Source of the DNA: Mytilus trossulus
Taxonomy: Eukaryota; Mollusca; Bivalvia; Mytilida; Mytilidae
Direction: 5' to 3'
Length of the DNA stretch: 64,000 nt
NCBI RefSeq assembly: GCF_036588685.1
Contig: NC_086378.1
Span: 20,809,578-20,873,577 of the forward strand
This document shows, in pieces, positions 24,201 to 37,624 of the stretch. A program made the position numbers and the translations under genes. Position 1 is the stretch's first letter. The number at the start of each line of letters is the position of its first letter. The notes under the pieces were generated by a model. That model was not told where the DNA came from, made no database searches, and saw only the letters and a program-made list of their open reading frames with translations.

Positions 24201-24570
24201 ATCATAAACAAGCTTCTGTCCAAGTTTGGTACAAACTCAGGATAGTTTACGAAAGTTATTCAAATTTTAAAAACTTTAACCACAGAGTGAATGTAATGTT
24301 TCCCGGCAGAAAAACTAAGTCTATTTATAAGTAAAATATGGAAAAAATAGAATTTTATTTTTACAAAATTTACTTCTGAATACTATCTTATGATCATAAA
24401 CAACCTTCTGTTTAAGTTTGGTAGAAATCCAGTATAGTTTAAAAAAGTTATTCAAATTTTAAAAACTTTAACCACAGAGTGAATATTTGTGGACGCCTTC
24501 GCCGACGCCAACAGAATGTAGGATCGCTATGTCTCGCTTTTTCAACTAATGTTGAAGGCTGGACAAAAAT
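21240..24570. repeat. Outer repeat of about 180-bp tandem units, split by a nested element
   Basis: Units with ...cacagagtgaatgtaatgtttc..., ttacttctggatactatctt and caagcttctgtccaagtttgg recur at 21300-21590 and again at 23870-24490. The two ends carry similar segments in direct orientation (gtgtctcgcctactttttctg near 21259 and atgtctcgctttttcaac near 24529). The middle is interrupted by the element at 21591-23866. No protein-coding function is seen. Confidence 0.65.
21591..23866. mobile_element. Nested repeat element with four internal units of about 480 bp
   Basis: The left end (gagcctgtgtcgctcacc) and the right end (gggccaggtgagctaaaaag) are imperfect inverted repeats. Inside are four units, near 21840, 22300, 22800 and 23290, each starting around ggttaaaaattgactataaa and containing gccgtggcggccatcttgg. 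A (GGACGAC/GGACGCC)n tract lies at 23770-23815 before the right end. The open frame on minus at 23480-23716 reflects the repeat and is not a gene. A possible 4-bp duplication AAAG flanks the insertion. A shortened relative lies at 31528-31768. Confidence 0.65.
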
Positions 24571-25045
24571 GTGGTTCACACTGAATAACCTGTGTAGCAG
24601 ATTATTTAAAAGTGTTCACAACTTTTTATAATTTTTTTACACATCAAAGCCAGGAATGTATATACTCCTACACTATATTAAACTAAACATAATGGAAAGC
24701 AAAAATTTAATTTCAATATTTCAGTTTTACTATATTTTCATTGGATTAAGATTTAATTGTAGCAATTACTAGGATGGAATACACTGTGTGAGGCATGATA
24801 TCGGAAGCAAACGACTAGGAAAATAATCACATCTATAAATAACACAAAATTTAATACCCTGTGGTTTGTAATATATCTTAAACAGCTGAACTTGTTTTAA
24901 ACTTGTTTGAAGTATGAAACAATCTTCTCTAAAGTAATTGTTGAAATTTTTAATATCAGATATGTCCATTTTGATAAGAAATGGTTTTGCAAGAACTTAT
25001 CCACAATGCTCTTAAACTTAGTAATTTATTTGGCCATTTTTTATT
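24571..25045. other. Gene-free AT-rich stretch
   Basis: No coding, RNA or repeat feature is supported apart from the start of the ribozyme-related repeat near 24985. Confidence 0.35.
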
Positions 25046-25096
25046 TGAATGTCACTGGTGAGTCTTTTCAAGATGAAATGTACAACTAGCATAAAC
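25046..25096 (+). ncRNA. Degenerate hammerhead ribozyme copy
   Basis: The copy has CTGGTGA (consensus CTGATGA) at 25055-25061, then gtcttttcaagat and GAAA. It is followed at about 25110 by cctggtatctttgataaatt, the same 3' block as the 16049-16179 insertion. The core substitution and the weakened stems suggest it is inactive. Confidence 0.55.
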
Positions 25097-25143
25097 AATT
25101 ATAAGCCTGGTATCTTTGATAAATTTTTTTACCAAATGATTAA

Positions 25144-25883
25144 GGTTTATGTACCCTTCTGTAGCCATTTTTGTACGAACTTTTCAAACTTCAATTGTAT
25201 CAAAACTACAGATATAATGAATAATAGAGATAGGCCATTTTGTACATATTCCAAGGGGAAACTTGATGCATAGCATTATTTTTTACTGTTCCATTGCATT
25301 TAATAGAAAAAGAGGACTTTGTGGCAAATAAATCAAGATTTTTATAGAAAATCCACAGCCTTTATCCTTTTACTCTCATATTTGGCAATTTGATGACTGA
25401 TAGATATAGGATTTTTGCATGCAGTGCTAGCATTGATTTCATTAAAACAAGTTTATAAATGTAGTTATTGGTTAAGACCAATATAAATATGGCCAAAATC
25501 AAGTACACCATTTAGGGTGCGCTCGACTTAAGTGACTCAGCACGAGGTGTTTTCGAATTTACAGGTTGCTTAGAACTTTTTTGTAAAAAATAAACACTAG
25601 CACATCATAGAAAATCAAGTGAATAATTTATGTTTCAAATTTTATCACAAAAATCTATGTATTAAAGGCTGTGGATTTTCTATAAAAATTTTGATTTATT
25701 TGCCACAAAGTCCCCTTTTTCTATCAAATGCAATGACACAGTAAAAAATAATGCTTTGCATCAAGTTTCCCCTTGGAATATGTACTAAATGGCCTATCTC
25801 TATTATTCATAATATATGTAGTTTTGATACAATCGAGGTTTAAAAAATTCGTACAAAAATGGCTACAGAAGGGTACATAAACC
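25144..25883. mobile_element. TTAA-flanked fold-back element with 221-bp inverted arms
   Basis: The left arm 25144-25364 and the right arm 25663-25883 are near-perfect inverted complements, both ending GGTTTATGTACCC outermost. They are flanked by TTAA at 25140-25143 and 25884-25887, the signature target site of piggyBac-type transposons. About 300 bp of unique spacer separates the arms. The short open frames in both arms are mirror images of each other and not genes. Confidence 0.8.
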
Positions 25884-25887
25884 TTAA

Positions 25888-26200
25888 TATGATTAGTTGC
25901 CACACAACCCATATGTTAGTACTGTTATCTAGAAATCAATTTGCAGGTAAAAGGATTTAATTTAAATCCCCCCCCAAAAAAAACCAAAAACATTACATTG
26001 TTATATGTAAAAAAAATAACATAATTAATACTAATAAAAATACATGATCAGTAATTACAGATCTCAACTATGATTCTCTTTATAAAACTGTATATACAAA
26101 TGATCAAATTCAACAAAAACCAAACAAACTAGCAGTGTTAATTGTATAGTATTAAATTATACATAAGATTTTTCACTTTACAAATCCCCACTGACAACAT
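25888..26200. other. Gene-free AT-rich stretch
   Basis: Low-complexity A/T sequence with a C8 run near 25968. Nothing further is supported. Confidence 0.35.
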
Positions 26201-26663
26201 AAGGACGTACACCACTAATTCATGGTCCCATTGCTTTCTATGTTAAATTCCTCCGTTTCAAGCAGGCACACCTCTTTTGTTAAGTTCAAATAAAGTGGCA
26301 ATCATTGCATTTCAAAGCAACACTTTATGGTGTCTTGTACTGAAAAAAATCAATGGCATATAAGAAAGAACTGGTTCCCGGAACTTTGGATGTACCAAAA
26401 CAGGTACTTGAGATCTGACAAACAGACAAAATGTACCCTCTTTTTAAAATTTGGTGCAATTTTTTCAATATTTAAAATTAAAAGTTCAAAAGTGTTCTAC
26501 AATGATCACCAGTCCTTCAGCTTTCATTTGATACCAAAAATACCTAAATATTCTACATATTTTGAAAGTTACACTCATCGTAGGAACTATTTTGTGTTAA
26601 ATATGTACTACTTTCTGGTATGTGCTTTCTTGACGGGCCCGAATTAGTGGTGTTACACCTTAA
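26201..26663. mobile_element. Short inverted-repeat element (MITE-like)
   Basis: The left end (aaggacgtacaccactaatt) and the right end (gaattagtggtgttacacc) are inverted repeats of about 21 bp with two or three mismatches. The right side is followed by TTAA and the left has the related TAA. The 106-residue open frame at 26327-26647 lies inside and shows no known domain; it is more likely incidental. Confidence 0.6.
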
Positions 26664-26832
26664 CAGCTGATTCCGGACAATTTAGCCAGGTGAGCTTAAT
26701 GTATAGAGTTAACACTGGACTCAATTTACAAATTTAAAATCTTCATTACAATATGTTATTGAAAGACATAAAGGTAAACAAATATCAATATTGTTCCAAG
26801 AGATCACAGACTCTGTAAACTACTTCATGTTA

Positions 26833-29800
26833 TCACTGTCGTATACGGAGTATAAATCCAGCAATGGCCAATAGTCCACAACTCCATCCAAAAGTTACTA
26901 GATAACCTCTCCATACTTCCATGAAGGTTATATCCCAGCCTGTAATAACATAACATCATTGTAATGATGTTTTTATTCTAATTATAAAATTGTGTAATAT
27001 TACTTAAGGATGTATTCTTCTGACTTAAGTTAAGAATTGCCATATAAAAAGAAAACTTCTGTGTGTCCCGCTAGGAATGTTTTATTATTGCATGTTTCAA
27101 TTTTACTACTGACGGTCTAAATAGATTAAGTGTTTTTGCAAAACTTATATAACTCCACAACATTGTATGCCTGTACTAAGTCAGGCTTTATGGATCAAAT
27201 TTTCTTTGTTGTTGTATAGTTTTGTATCTGGAGGAGTTGGACATTAGTTGTTGATGATGTACTATTTAGTTTTTTCGTGATTCTGTTTTCTTCATATGGA
27301 AACAGATTATATATGGTTCTGTAAACAAGAGAGACTTTCTCAGCTGTTACTTCATTAATAGGCCACATTCCTTAGATGAGATACAGGTGAGAACATTTTT
27401 GAGTTTGAAGGATTAAAAATTTTCTGTTTTTTATTATTTTCCTCACTGCAGCATAACAAGAAGCAATAGCTACACAAGTAGTTTTCATCTAAAAAAGAAT
27501 CCTAACTAAGCTCAATAAACATTTTTCACTATTGACATGTATGACTCATAGCCCTTAATAGCTTAAAAACAACATACCTCTACTGAGAATGGACCTCATT
27601 GCTTGTGATCCATAGGTCATGGGTAAACACATTGATATGTATCTCATCCATTCTGGTATAGCTTCTAATGGCCATATTATACCTACAAATAGAAATACAT
27701 TGCAATATAATTTTTTCAAAGAATATTAGAATTTCATGTGTGGATTGATGGTAAAATTCAAGGGCCAAATATAACAAGTATTAAATATCCTGGTACTCAA
27801 TCAAACTCAATCAAGAATGTGCAACCAAAAGAAATTAAATAGAACATATAATCAGTGCATGTTGGTTTGAAAGATTACTGTTTTCTGATGATATATCTTG
27901 TAAAGAAAACATAAACAGTTAATTTCCCCCTAAAATTGTATCCATTGAAGCTTGCTTTTACTTCTTTATGTTGCTAAAAGTACCAGGATGTCCTACAACA
28001 AAAAAGTTAACCTGTTGAAAAAAGTTGGTATTATGAAAATGGTCTATTGCTGATCACACATAAATAGAAGATTTAAAACTGTTAAAATATTTATTTTTAA
28101 ACCATCAATCTACGATAGGAAAACTGACAATCCTAGTCCATTAAGATTGGAGTCAATTGCACATGCACAAGCAAGGTTCAAACTCACAACCTCAGTGTTG
28201 ACTGGCTAGTGATTACAATAGTAACTACCAAGACCACTCAGCCACTAAGGCCCTTATAAATAAAGTTATATATGTCTAAAATAAATATAGAAAGTCTTTC
28301 TAATGAACTCACCACTAAGTAACAACATTGGATAAACAGAACCTAAAGCTAACTGTATGGCTGATGTTTCTAATGAACTCACCACTAAGTAACAACATTG
28401 GATAAACAGAACCTAAAGCTAACTGTATGGCTGATGTTTCTAATGAACTCACCACTAAGTAACAACATTAGATAAACAGAACCTAAAGCTAACTGTATGG
28501 CTGATGTTTCTAATGAACTCACCACTAAGTAACAACATTAGATAAACAGAACCTAAAGCTAACTGTATGGCTGATGTTTCTAATGAACTCACCACTTAGT
28601 AACAACATTAGATAAACAGAACCTAAAGCTAACTGTATGGCTGATGTTTCTAATGAACTCACCACTAAGTAACAACATTAGATAAACAGAACCTAAAGCT
28701 AACTGTATGGCTGATGTTTCTAATGAACTCACCAATAAATAACAACATTAGACAAACAGATCATAAAGCTAACTGTATGGCTGATGTTTCTAATGAACTC
28801 ACCACTAAGTAACAACATTAGATAAACAGAACCTAAGGCTAACTGTATGGCTGATGTTTCTAATGAACTCACCACTAAGTAACAACATTGGATAAACAGA
28901 ACCTAAAGCTAACTGTATAGCTGATGTTTCTAATGAACTCACCACTAAGTAACAACATTGGATAAACAGAACCTAAAGCTAACTGTATGGCTGATGTTTC
29001 TAATGAACTCACCACTAAGTAACAACATTGGATAAACAGAACCTAAAGCTAACTGTATGGCTGATGTTTCTAACGAACTCACCACTAAGTAACAACATTG
29101 GATAAACAGAACCTAAAGCTAACTGTATGGCTGATGTTTCTAATGAACTCACCACTAAGTAACAACATTGGATAAACAGAACCTAAAGCTAACTGTATGG
29201 CTGATGTTTCTAATGAACTCACCACTAAGTAACAACATTGGATAAACAGAACCTAAAGCTAAATGTATGGCTAAGGTTTCTAATGAACTCACCACTAAGT
29301 AACAACATTAGATAAACAGAACCTAAAGCTAACTGTATGGCTGATGTTTCTAATGAACTCACCACTAAATAACAACATTAGACAAACAGATCATAAAGCT
29401 AACTGTATGGCTGATGTTTCTAATGAACTCACCACTAAGTAACAACATTCGATAAACAGAACCTAAAGCTAACTGTATAGCTGATGTTTCTAATGAACTC
29501 ACCACTAAGTAACAACATTGGATAAACAGAACCTAAAGCTAACTGTATGGCTGATGTTTCTAATGAACTCACCACTAAGTAACAACATTGGATAAACAGA
29601 ACCTAAAGCTAACTGTATGGCTGATGTTTCTAATGAACTCACCACTAAGTAACACCATTGGATAAACAGAACCTAAAGCTAACTGTATGGCTGATGTTTC
29701 TAATGAACTCACCACTAAGTAACAACATTGGATAAACAGAACCTAAAGCTAACTGTATGGCTGATGTTTCTAATGAACTCACCACTAAGTAACAACATTG

Positions 29801-32800
29801 GATAAACAGAACCTAAAGCTAACTGTATGGCTGATGTTTTTAATGAACTCACCACTAAGTAACAACATTGGATAAACAGAATCTAAAGCTAACTGTATGG
29901 CTGATGTTTCTAATGAACTCACCAATAAGTAACAACATTGGATAAACAGAACCTAAAGCTAACTGTATGGCTGATGTTTCTAATGAACTCACCAATAAGT
30001 AACAACATTAGATAAACAGAACCTAAAGCTAACTGTATGGCTGATGTTTCTAATGAACTCACCAATAAGTAACAACATTGGATAAACAGAACCTAAAGCT
30101 AACTGTATGGCTGATGTTTCTAATGAACTCACCACTAAGTAACAACATTGGATAAACAGAATCTAAAGCTAACTGTATGGCTGATGTTTTTAATGAACTC
30201 ACCACTAAGTAACAACATTGGATAAACAGAACCTAAAGCTAACTGTATGGCTGATGTTTCTAATGAACTCACCACTAAGTAACAACATTAGATAAACAGA
30301 ACCTAAAGCTAACTATATGGCTGATGTTTCTAATGAACTCACCACTAAGTAACACCATTGGATAAACAGAACCTAAAGCTAACTGTATGGCTGATGTGCC
30401 TAATGAACTCACCACTTAGTAACAACATTAGATAAACAGAACCTAAAGCTAACTGTATGGCTGATGTTTCTAATGAACTCACCACTAAGTAACAACATTA
30501 GATAAACAGAACCTAAAGCTAACTGTATAGCTGATGTTTCTAATGAACTCACCACTAAGTAACAACATTGGATAAACAGAACCTAAAGCTTACTGTATGG
30601 CTGATGTTTCTAATGAACTCACCACTAAGTAACAACATTGGATAAACAGAACCTAAAGCTAACTGTATGGCTGATGTTTCTAATGAACTCACCACTAAGT
30701 AACAACATTGGATAAACAGAACCTAAAGCTAACTGTATGGCTGATGTTTCTAATGAACTCACCACTAAGTAACAACATTAGATAAACAGAACCTAAAGCT
30801 AACTGTATGGCTGATGTTTCTAATGAACTCACCACTAAGTAACAACATTGGATAAACAGAACCTAAAGCTAACTATATGGCTGATGTTTCTAATGAACTC
30901 ACCACTAAGTAACAACATTGGATAAACATAACCTAAAGCTAACTGTATGGCTGATGTTTCTAATGAACTTACCACAAAGTAACAACATTGAATAAACATA
31001 ACCTAAAGCTAACTGTATGGCTGATGTTTCTAATGAACTCACCACTAAGTAACAACATTGGATAAACAGAACCTAAAGCTAACTGTATGGCTGATGTTTC
31101 ATTGTCACATACTGCTGAAAAAATGGCACCTAAAAAAAATATAACAATAATTAAAATATATACATTTCAAGTAGAATTTATGGTTGCTAATTAAGTTTAA
31201 TGGAGATTTAAAATAAGGAAAAATTCTCATTTAAACCAATAGATTATAAATTATCTTATAGGCCCAGAATAAGTGGATGAAAATTTACATAATGTGTAAA
31301 AATATTTAAGAGGCACCAAACAGTAATTTCTACTATTTAATCTTATAGATATATGCCTGGAAATTGTCAAGCACCTATGGAAACAATAAACAAACCTATA
31401 AATCTAAAACAAATCTCATTTGAAATGATTATGATGATTCTAGCTAAATAGAATTAAATGACATAACATTTTTCAATGTTATATAATCAAGTTCAACATC
31501 AGAAATATATTGCATTCAAACTTTAAACTAGAGGCTCTACATGGAGGCCATCTTGGTTGGTTGGCAGGGTCATCGGACACATTTTTTAAACTAGATACCC
31601 CAATGATGATTGTGGCCGAATTTGGTTAAATTCAAATTTGGTTAAATTTGGCCAAGTAGTTTCAGAGGAGAAGATTTTTGTAAAAGTTAACAACAACTGA
31701 CGACCATGGGCGCCAAGTGATGAGAAAAGCTTACTTGGCCCTTTGGTGCCAGGTGATCTAAAAACTAGAATTAAGAGATAATTTTCAATACAATCCTGAA
31801 ATAAGTTTGTTAAGAATCACAGACAATAAGTGTAGATCTTGATCTCCCTTCTATGAAAGTATATATTCACCCTTTTGTTTTAACCAAAAGCTATGCAAAT
31901 ACAAATATGCCTTAAAAAACTAAGTAAATTAAGGCTTGAATAAATGAAATTTGCTCAATAACATATATTATTAAATAGTTAAAGCAAAGCATGATTGATC
32001 CTAGTTTTAAAATGATGTGTGAGGAGTTTATATTAAAAATCTAACATATTGCTAGTATTAAGCTGCCAGTCTTAAACAAAGTAGTGTTCTCTTACTGAAT
32101 AAGATTTGAAAACATCCACTGAAACACATCTATCGATCTTTCATCTATAAATATTAGAAAGGATTTACATATGTTTCTAAAACAAGTTTATATATCAAAA
32201 TGGAATAAATGATATTTCTCCAGAACAATTTAGTAGATAATAAACATAGTACTTTCCAAATTGTGTTCACTTTAGGTACAAACATGTTAGGCATAATATA
32301 GACTTACCTAACGTCATTCCACAAAACCCTGTACCTAACACAAGTAGTATCACCCATATTAATGGTCCTTCATACGGAACCTGTAAATAAAATGTTCATT
32401 TTTCAATGTCCAATGAGGTGTTATCATTTAAACACTTGACTTGGTCTGAATTGGTTTCCAGTCTTTTTAATGTGATATACACTATATTTGAATAAAATGG
32501 TAGAAGAATTACCTCCCTTTAGTGTATAAACACCACCTGGAACTTAAGTTTTATTTTAACTCACCTGCTTTTGTCATATACGTTTTGGTTTTGCTCACTC
32601 ATAGCATTAGATTAAATGTCTTTTCAAAAAAGTGACAATAAGCATATATATCAAAATTACCTAAATTTTGTTGGCTTCATAGATGAACTATTGAATTAAA
32701 ATTTCAAAAAAAACACAAATTTCTTTCTGAGTATAAAATTTTCAACCAGTATAAAATAAGCACTAGACTTCATAAAACTTATATTAACCCTTTCACGTTC

Positions 32801-35800
32801 CGCCAAATTGGACGTAAACTTATGGAAAGACACTATCAAAGTTCAATCGCATATAGCATTCGCACTGAGGCTTACATAAAGGTTGTTTTAGGTCCATTTG
32901 AGAGATAAATGATAAAATATTTCAAAAAATATAATATCTCAGAAATTTTGTCTTTTGAAGTCACGTGCTATCTGTCCAAAAGTCACGTGACTTGCGAAAA
33001 AAAAGTAAAAAAATACAAAAGTCTTCCGAAAAAGGTCGTGTGGAGACTTTTATAAGGGCTAATAGGATAAAGTTTAAGTGTCAAAGCAATGTCCTAAGTC
33101 TGATAGACACAGGAAAGTTACCATTATGGTATAGTTTGAGGAAATACGTGCTATATACCCCCCAAACGTGGATGCCCGCAACATGCAAAATAACGGTTTT
33201 CAGCCGTTTTTTCGTCAAAATCTTATACTTGACACAAATTTTAGCTTAAATTATGTTTTTCCAAGCAGCACATAGAATTTTGACTTTGAAAGTAAAGATT
33301 CAATGAATTACCAATAATTACTTTGGTGTTTTGGGCCTATGAGGTTTTAGTTTAAGGGGGGGGGGGGGTGCAATTAGGACACACATTCTTTAAAAACATA
33401 CAAACATTGTTTTTAAGTTGACTTTTGTATGTATTCATGACCCTCTTTTTGAAATTGAAAGTAAAGTTAAGTTAAGTTTCATTTAATATAGGAAATTATT
33501 TTTTCACCTCCGGCTTTGAGGTTCGAACATGCAATCTTCCTGCTATGGGCTAGTGCAGCTTCCCACTGGACCACGGGAGTTCCAGTTTAATATATCGAAA
33601 TTTTAATACTTAACTCTTTCATAAAGCAACGAAGTGAAAGTAATCAAATAATCAGCCTGTTTACTGTTTTCGTTTAGAAATTAAGTCTCGATATAACATA
33701 GAATTGTTGTAAAACCCATTATTTTGAGCAAATATAGGATGATATCATACTTTAGTCTGCCATTTTTTTCTAGACTTTTACCGGTTTCTTTATTTGAACA
33801 AAAGTGTTTTCGACATTTCCATAACCAGGCATATCAGAAACAATGTTCTGTTACATCTATTTCAACTTCGAAAAAAAAAAATTCATGACTTTTTGTCTTT
33901 TTTGTCTTTTTTTCAATTAATTTGGAAAGAAATGACCACAAATTGAGAGTGCATTTCAAGTAAATGATTGCGTTGGTACACTTTCAATCACTTTTTTCAC
34001 TTAAGTACAAGTTTTAATCATACTTTGAATAGTTTCCCTCAAAAAATACACGGCGAAGTTAATAAAAAAAGTCATATTGCCCCTAAAATCAACAGTTTAT
34101 TTTCCCATACTTGACGGAAATATTAAGTTCAAATAAAAAAAAAAAACATGGTTTTTACAGGAGAAAACGTTGTCCGTTAGGGACGATTTGATACCAAACC
34201 GTACTCGGAAGAAGTTTTAGGCACCACTAATCACACAGCTGTGATATAGGGGATTGATTTGAGCCATCAACCACTTCTGTACGTCAACAAATGTCAAAGA
34301 TTCAATACTTTGCGCAAGTTAGTTACCCAAAAATATAGCCTATCGGTACCAGAGTACCGATGGGAACAGGAAGGGGTTAAGAATGCTTAACCCTTTCACG
34401 TTCCGCCAAATTGGACGTAAACTTATGGAAAGACACTATCAAAGTTCAATCGCATATAGCATTCACACTGAGGCTTACATAAAGGTCGTTTTAGGTCCAT
34501 TTGAGAGATAAATGATAAAATATTTCAAAAAATATAATATATCAGAAATTTTGTCTTTTGAAGTCACGTGCTATCTGTCCAAAAGTCACGTGACTTGCGA
34601 AAAAAAAGTAAAAAAATACAAAAGTCTTCAGAAAAAGGTCGTGTGGAGACTTTTATAAGGGCTAATAGGATAAAGTTTAAGTGTCAAAGCAATGTCCTAA
34701 GTCTGATAGACACAGGAAAGTTACCATTATGGTATAGTTTGGGGAAATACGTGCTATATACCCCCCAAACGTGGATGCCCGCAACATGCAAAATAACGGT
34801 TTTCAGCTGTTTTTTTGTCAAAATCTTATACTTGACACAAATTTTAGCTTAAATTATGTTTTTCCAAGCAGCACATAGAATTTTGACTTTGAAAGTAAAG
34901 ATTCAATGAATTACCAATAATTACTTTGGTGTTTTGGGCCTATGAGGTTTTAGTTTAAGGGGGTGGGGGTGCAATTAGGACACACATTCTTTAAAAACAT
35001 ACAAACATTGTTTTTAAGTTGACTTTTGTATGTATTCATGACCCTCTTTTTGAAATTGAAAGTAAAGTTAAGTTAAGTTTCATTTAATATAGGAAATTAT
35101 TTTTTCACCTCCGGCTTTGAGGTTCGAACATGCAATCTTCCTGCTATGGGCTAGTGCAGCTTCCCACTGGACCACGGGAGTTCCAGTTTAATATATCGAA
35201 ATTTTAATACTTAACTCTTTCATAAAGCAACGAAGTGAAAGTAATCAAATAATCAGCCTGTTTACTGTTTTCGTTTAGAAATTAAGTCTCGATATAACAT
35301 AGAATTGTTGTAAAACCCATTATTTTGAGCAAATATAGGATGATATCATACTTTAGTCTGCCATTTTTTTCTAGACTTTTACCGGTTTCTTTATTTGAAC
35401 AAAAGTGTTTTCGACATTTCCATAACCAGGCATATCAGAAACAATGTTCTGTTACATCTATTTCAACTTCGAAAAAAAAAAATTCATGACTTTTTGTCTT
35501 TTTTGTCTTTTTTTCAATTAATTTGGAAAGAAATGACCACAAATTGAGAGTGCATTTCAAGTAAATGATTGCGTTGGTACACTTTCAATCACTTTTTTCA
35601 CTTAAGTACAAGTTTTAATCATACTTTGAATAGTTTCCCTCAAAAAATACACGGCGAAGTTAATAAAAAAAGTCATATTGCCCCTAAAATCAACAGTTTA
35701 TTTTCCCATACTCGACGGAAATATTAAGTTCAAATCAAACCAGATGCTCCGCAGGGCGTAGCTTTATACGACCGCAGAGGTTGAACCCTGAACGGTTGGG

Positions 35801-37592
35801 GCAAGTATGGACACAACATTCAAGCTGGATTCCGCTCTAAATTTGGATTGTGATTAAATAGTTGACACAGCATAGGTTTCTGACACAGAATGAATGTATT
35901 CAAATGAACTTAAAATTTTTGTTTTCTCTTAGAGCAATTCACTATGCTGTTGAATATTAATCCTCTCAAAAAAATGTTTGAAGAAATTTTCTTTTTATTT
36001 ATGAAATTTCAAATGAGAAAAATTTAACCCAATTTTTTATTCACATCCCCCTTTCCCTTATTCCAAAACTAATTTCAATTAAAATATTCTAATGGAGTTT
36101 GCAACAATTACTACTCATTTAAATACATGATGTAAAAAAACTGCTTGTTATAAAGATTATTTAAATTTATCAGTTGGTAGTAAAAAGTGAATATACATTG
36201 TATATTGTATATAACAAAGATTTAAGTTGATTCTGGACAAAGAAAGATAACTCCAATTAAAAAAAATTCTTGCAGATATTTCTTGCTAACTATACTGGAC
36301 AAAGAAAGATAACTCTTAATTAAAAAAAAAATTGCTATTTCACAATATTGTGAAATTAGATATTTCTTGCCATTGCACAATACTGTGCAATTGAAAAGAC
36401 TTGCCATTGCACTATAATTAATAAATATAATAATTTTAGATCCTGATTTGGACCAACTTGAAAACTGGGCCCATAATCAAAAATCTAAGTACATGTTTAG
36501 ATTCAGCATATCAAAGAGGCCCAAGAATTTAATTTTTGTTAAAATCAAACTTAGTTTAATTTTGGACCCTTTGCACTTTAATTTAGACCAATTTTAAAAT
36601 TGGACCAAAAATTAAGAATCTACATACACAGTTAGATTTGGCATATCAAAGAACCCCAATTATTCGATTTTTGATGAAATCAAACAATGTTTAATTTTGG
36701 ACCCCGATTTGGGCCAACTTGAAAACTGGGCCAATAATCAAAAATCTAAGTACATTTTTAGATTCAGCATATCAAAGAACCCCAAGGTTTCAATTTTTGT
36801 TAAAATCAAACTAAGTTTAATTTTGGACCCTTTGGACCTTAATGTAGACCAATTTGAATACGGGACCAAAAATTAAGAATCTACATACACAGTTAGATTC
36901 GGCATATTAAAGAACCCCAATTATTCAATTTTGATGAAATCAAACAAAGTTTAATTTTGGACCCTTTGGGCCCTTTTTTCCTTAACTGTTGGGACCAAAA
37001 CTTCCAAAATCAATACCAACCTTCCTTTTATAGTCATAAACCTTGTGTTCAAATTTCATAGATTTCTATTTACTTATACTAACGCTATGGTGCGAAAACC
37101 AAGAAAAATGCTTATTTGGGTCCCTTTTTGGCCCCTAATTCCTAAACTGTTGGGACCCAAACTCCCAAAATCAATACCAACCTTTCTTTTGTGGTCATAA
37201 ACATTGTGTTTAAATTTCATTGATTTCTATTTACTTTAACTAAAGTTATTGTGCGAAAACCAAGAATAATGCTTATTTGGGCCCTTTTTTGGCCCCTAAT
37301 TCCTAAACTGTTGAAAATAAAACTCCCAAAATCAATCCCAACCTTTATTTTGTGGTTATAAACCTTGCATCAAAATTTCATAGATTTCTATTAACTTAAA
37401 CTAAAGTTATAGTGCGAAAACCAAGAAAATGCTTATTTGGGCCCTTTTTGGCCCCTAATTCCTAAAATGTTGGGACCAAAACTCCCAAAATCAATACCAG
37501 CCTTCCTTTTATGGTCATAAACCTTGTTTTAAAATTTCATAGATTTCTATTCACTTTTACTAAAGTTAGAGTGCGAAAACTAAAAGTATTCG

Positions 37593-37624
<32 letters not shown>

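Noticed and set aside
26327..26647. A 106-codon open frame on plus as a gene
   Set aside because: It lies between the inverted ends of a short element and shows no recognisable domain or flanking splice sites.
28301..31100. The 70-bp array as a CRISPR array or centromeric satellite
   Set aside because: There are no unique spacers, and the unit is exon plus splice-donor sequence of the host gene.
32965..34852. Two 94-codon open frames at 32965-33249 and 34568-34852 as a conserved gene pair
   Set aside because: They are identical because the whole 1.6-kb element is duplicated; no domain or codon-level constraint is visible.
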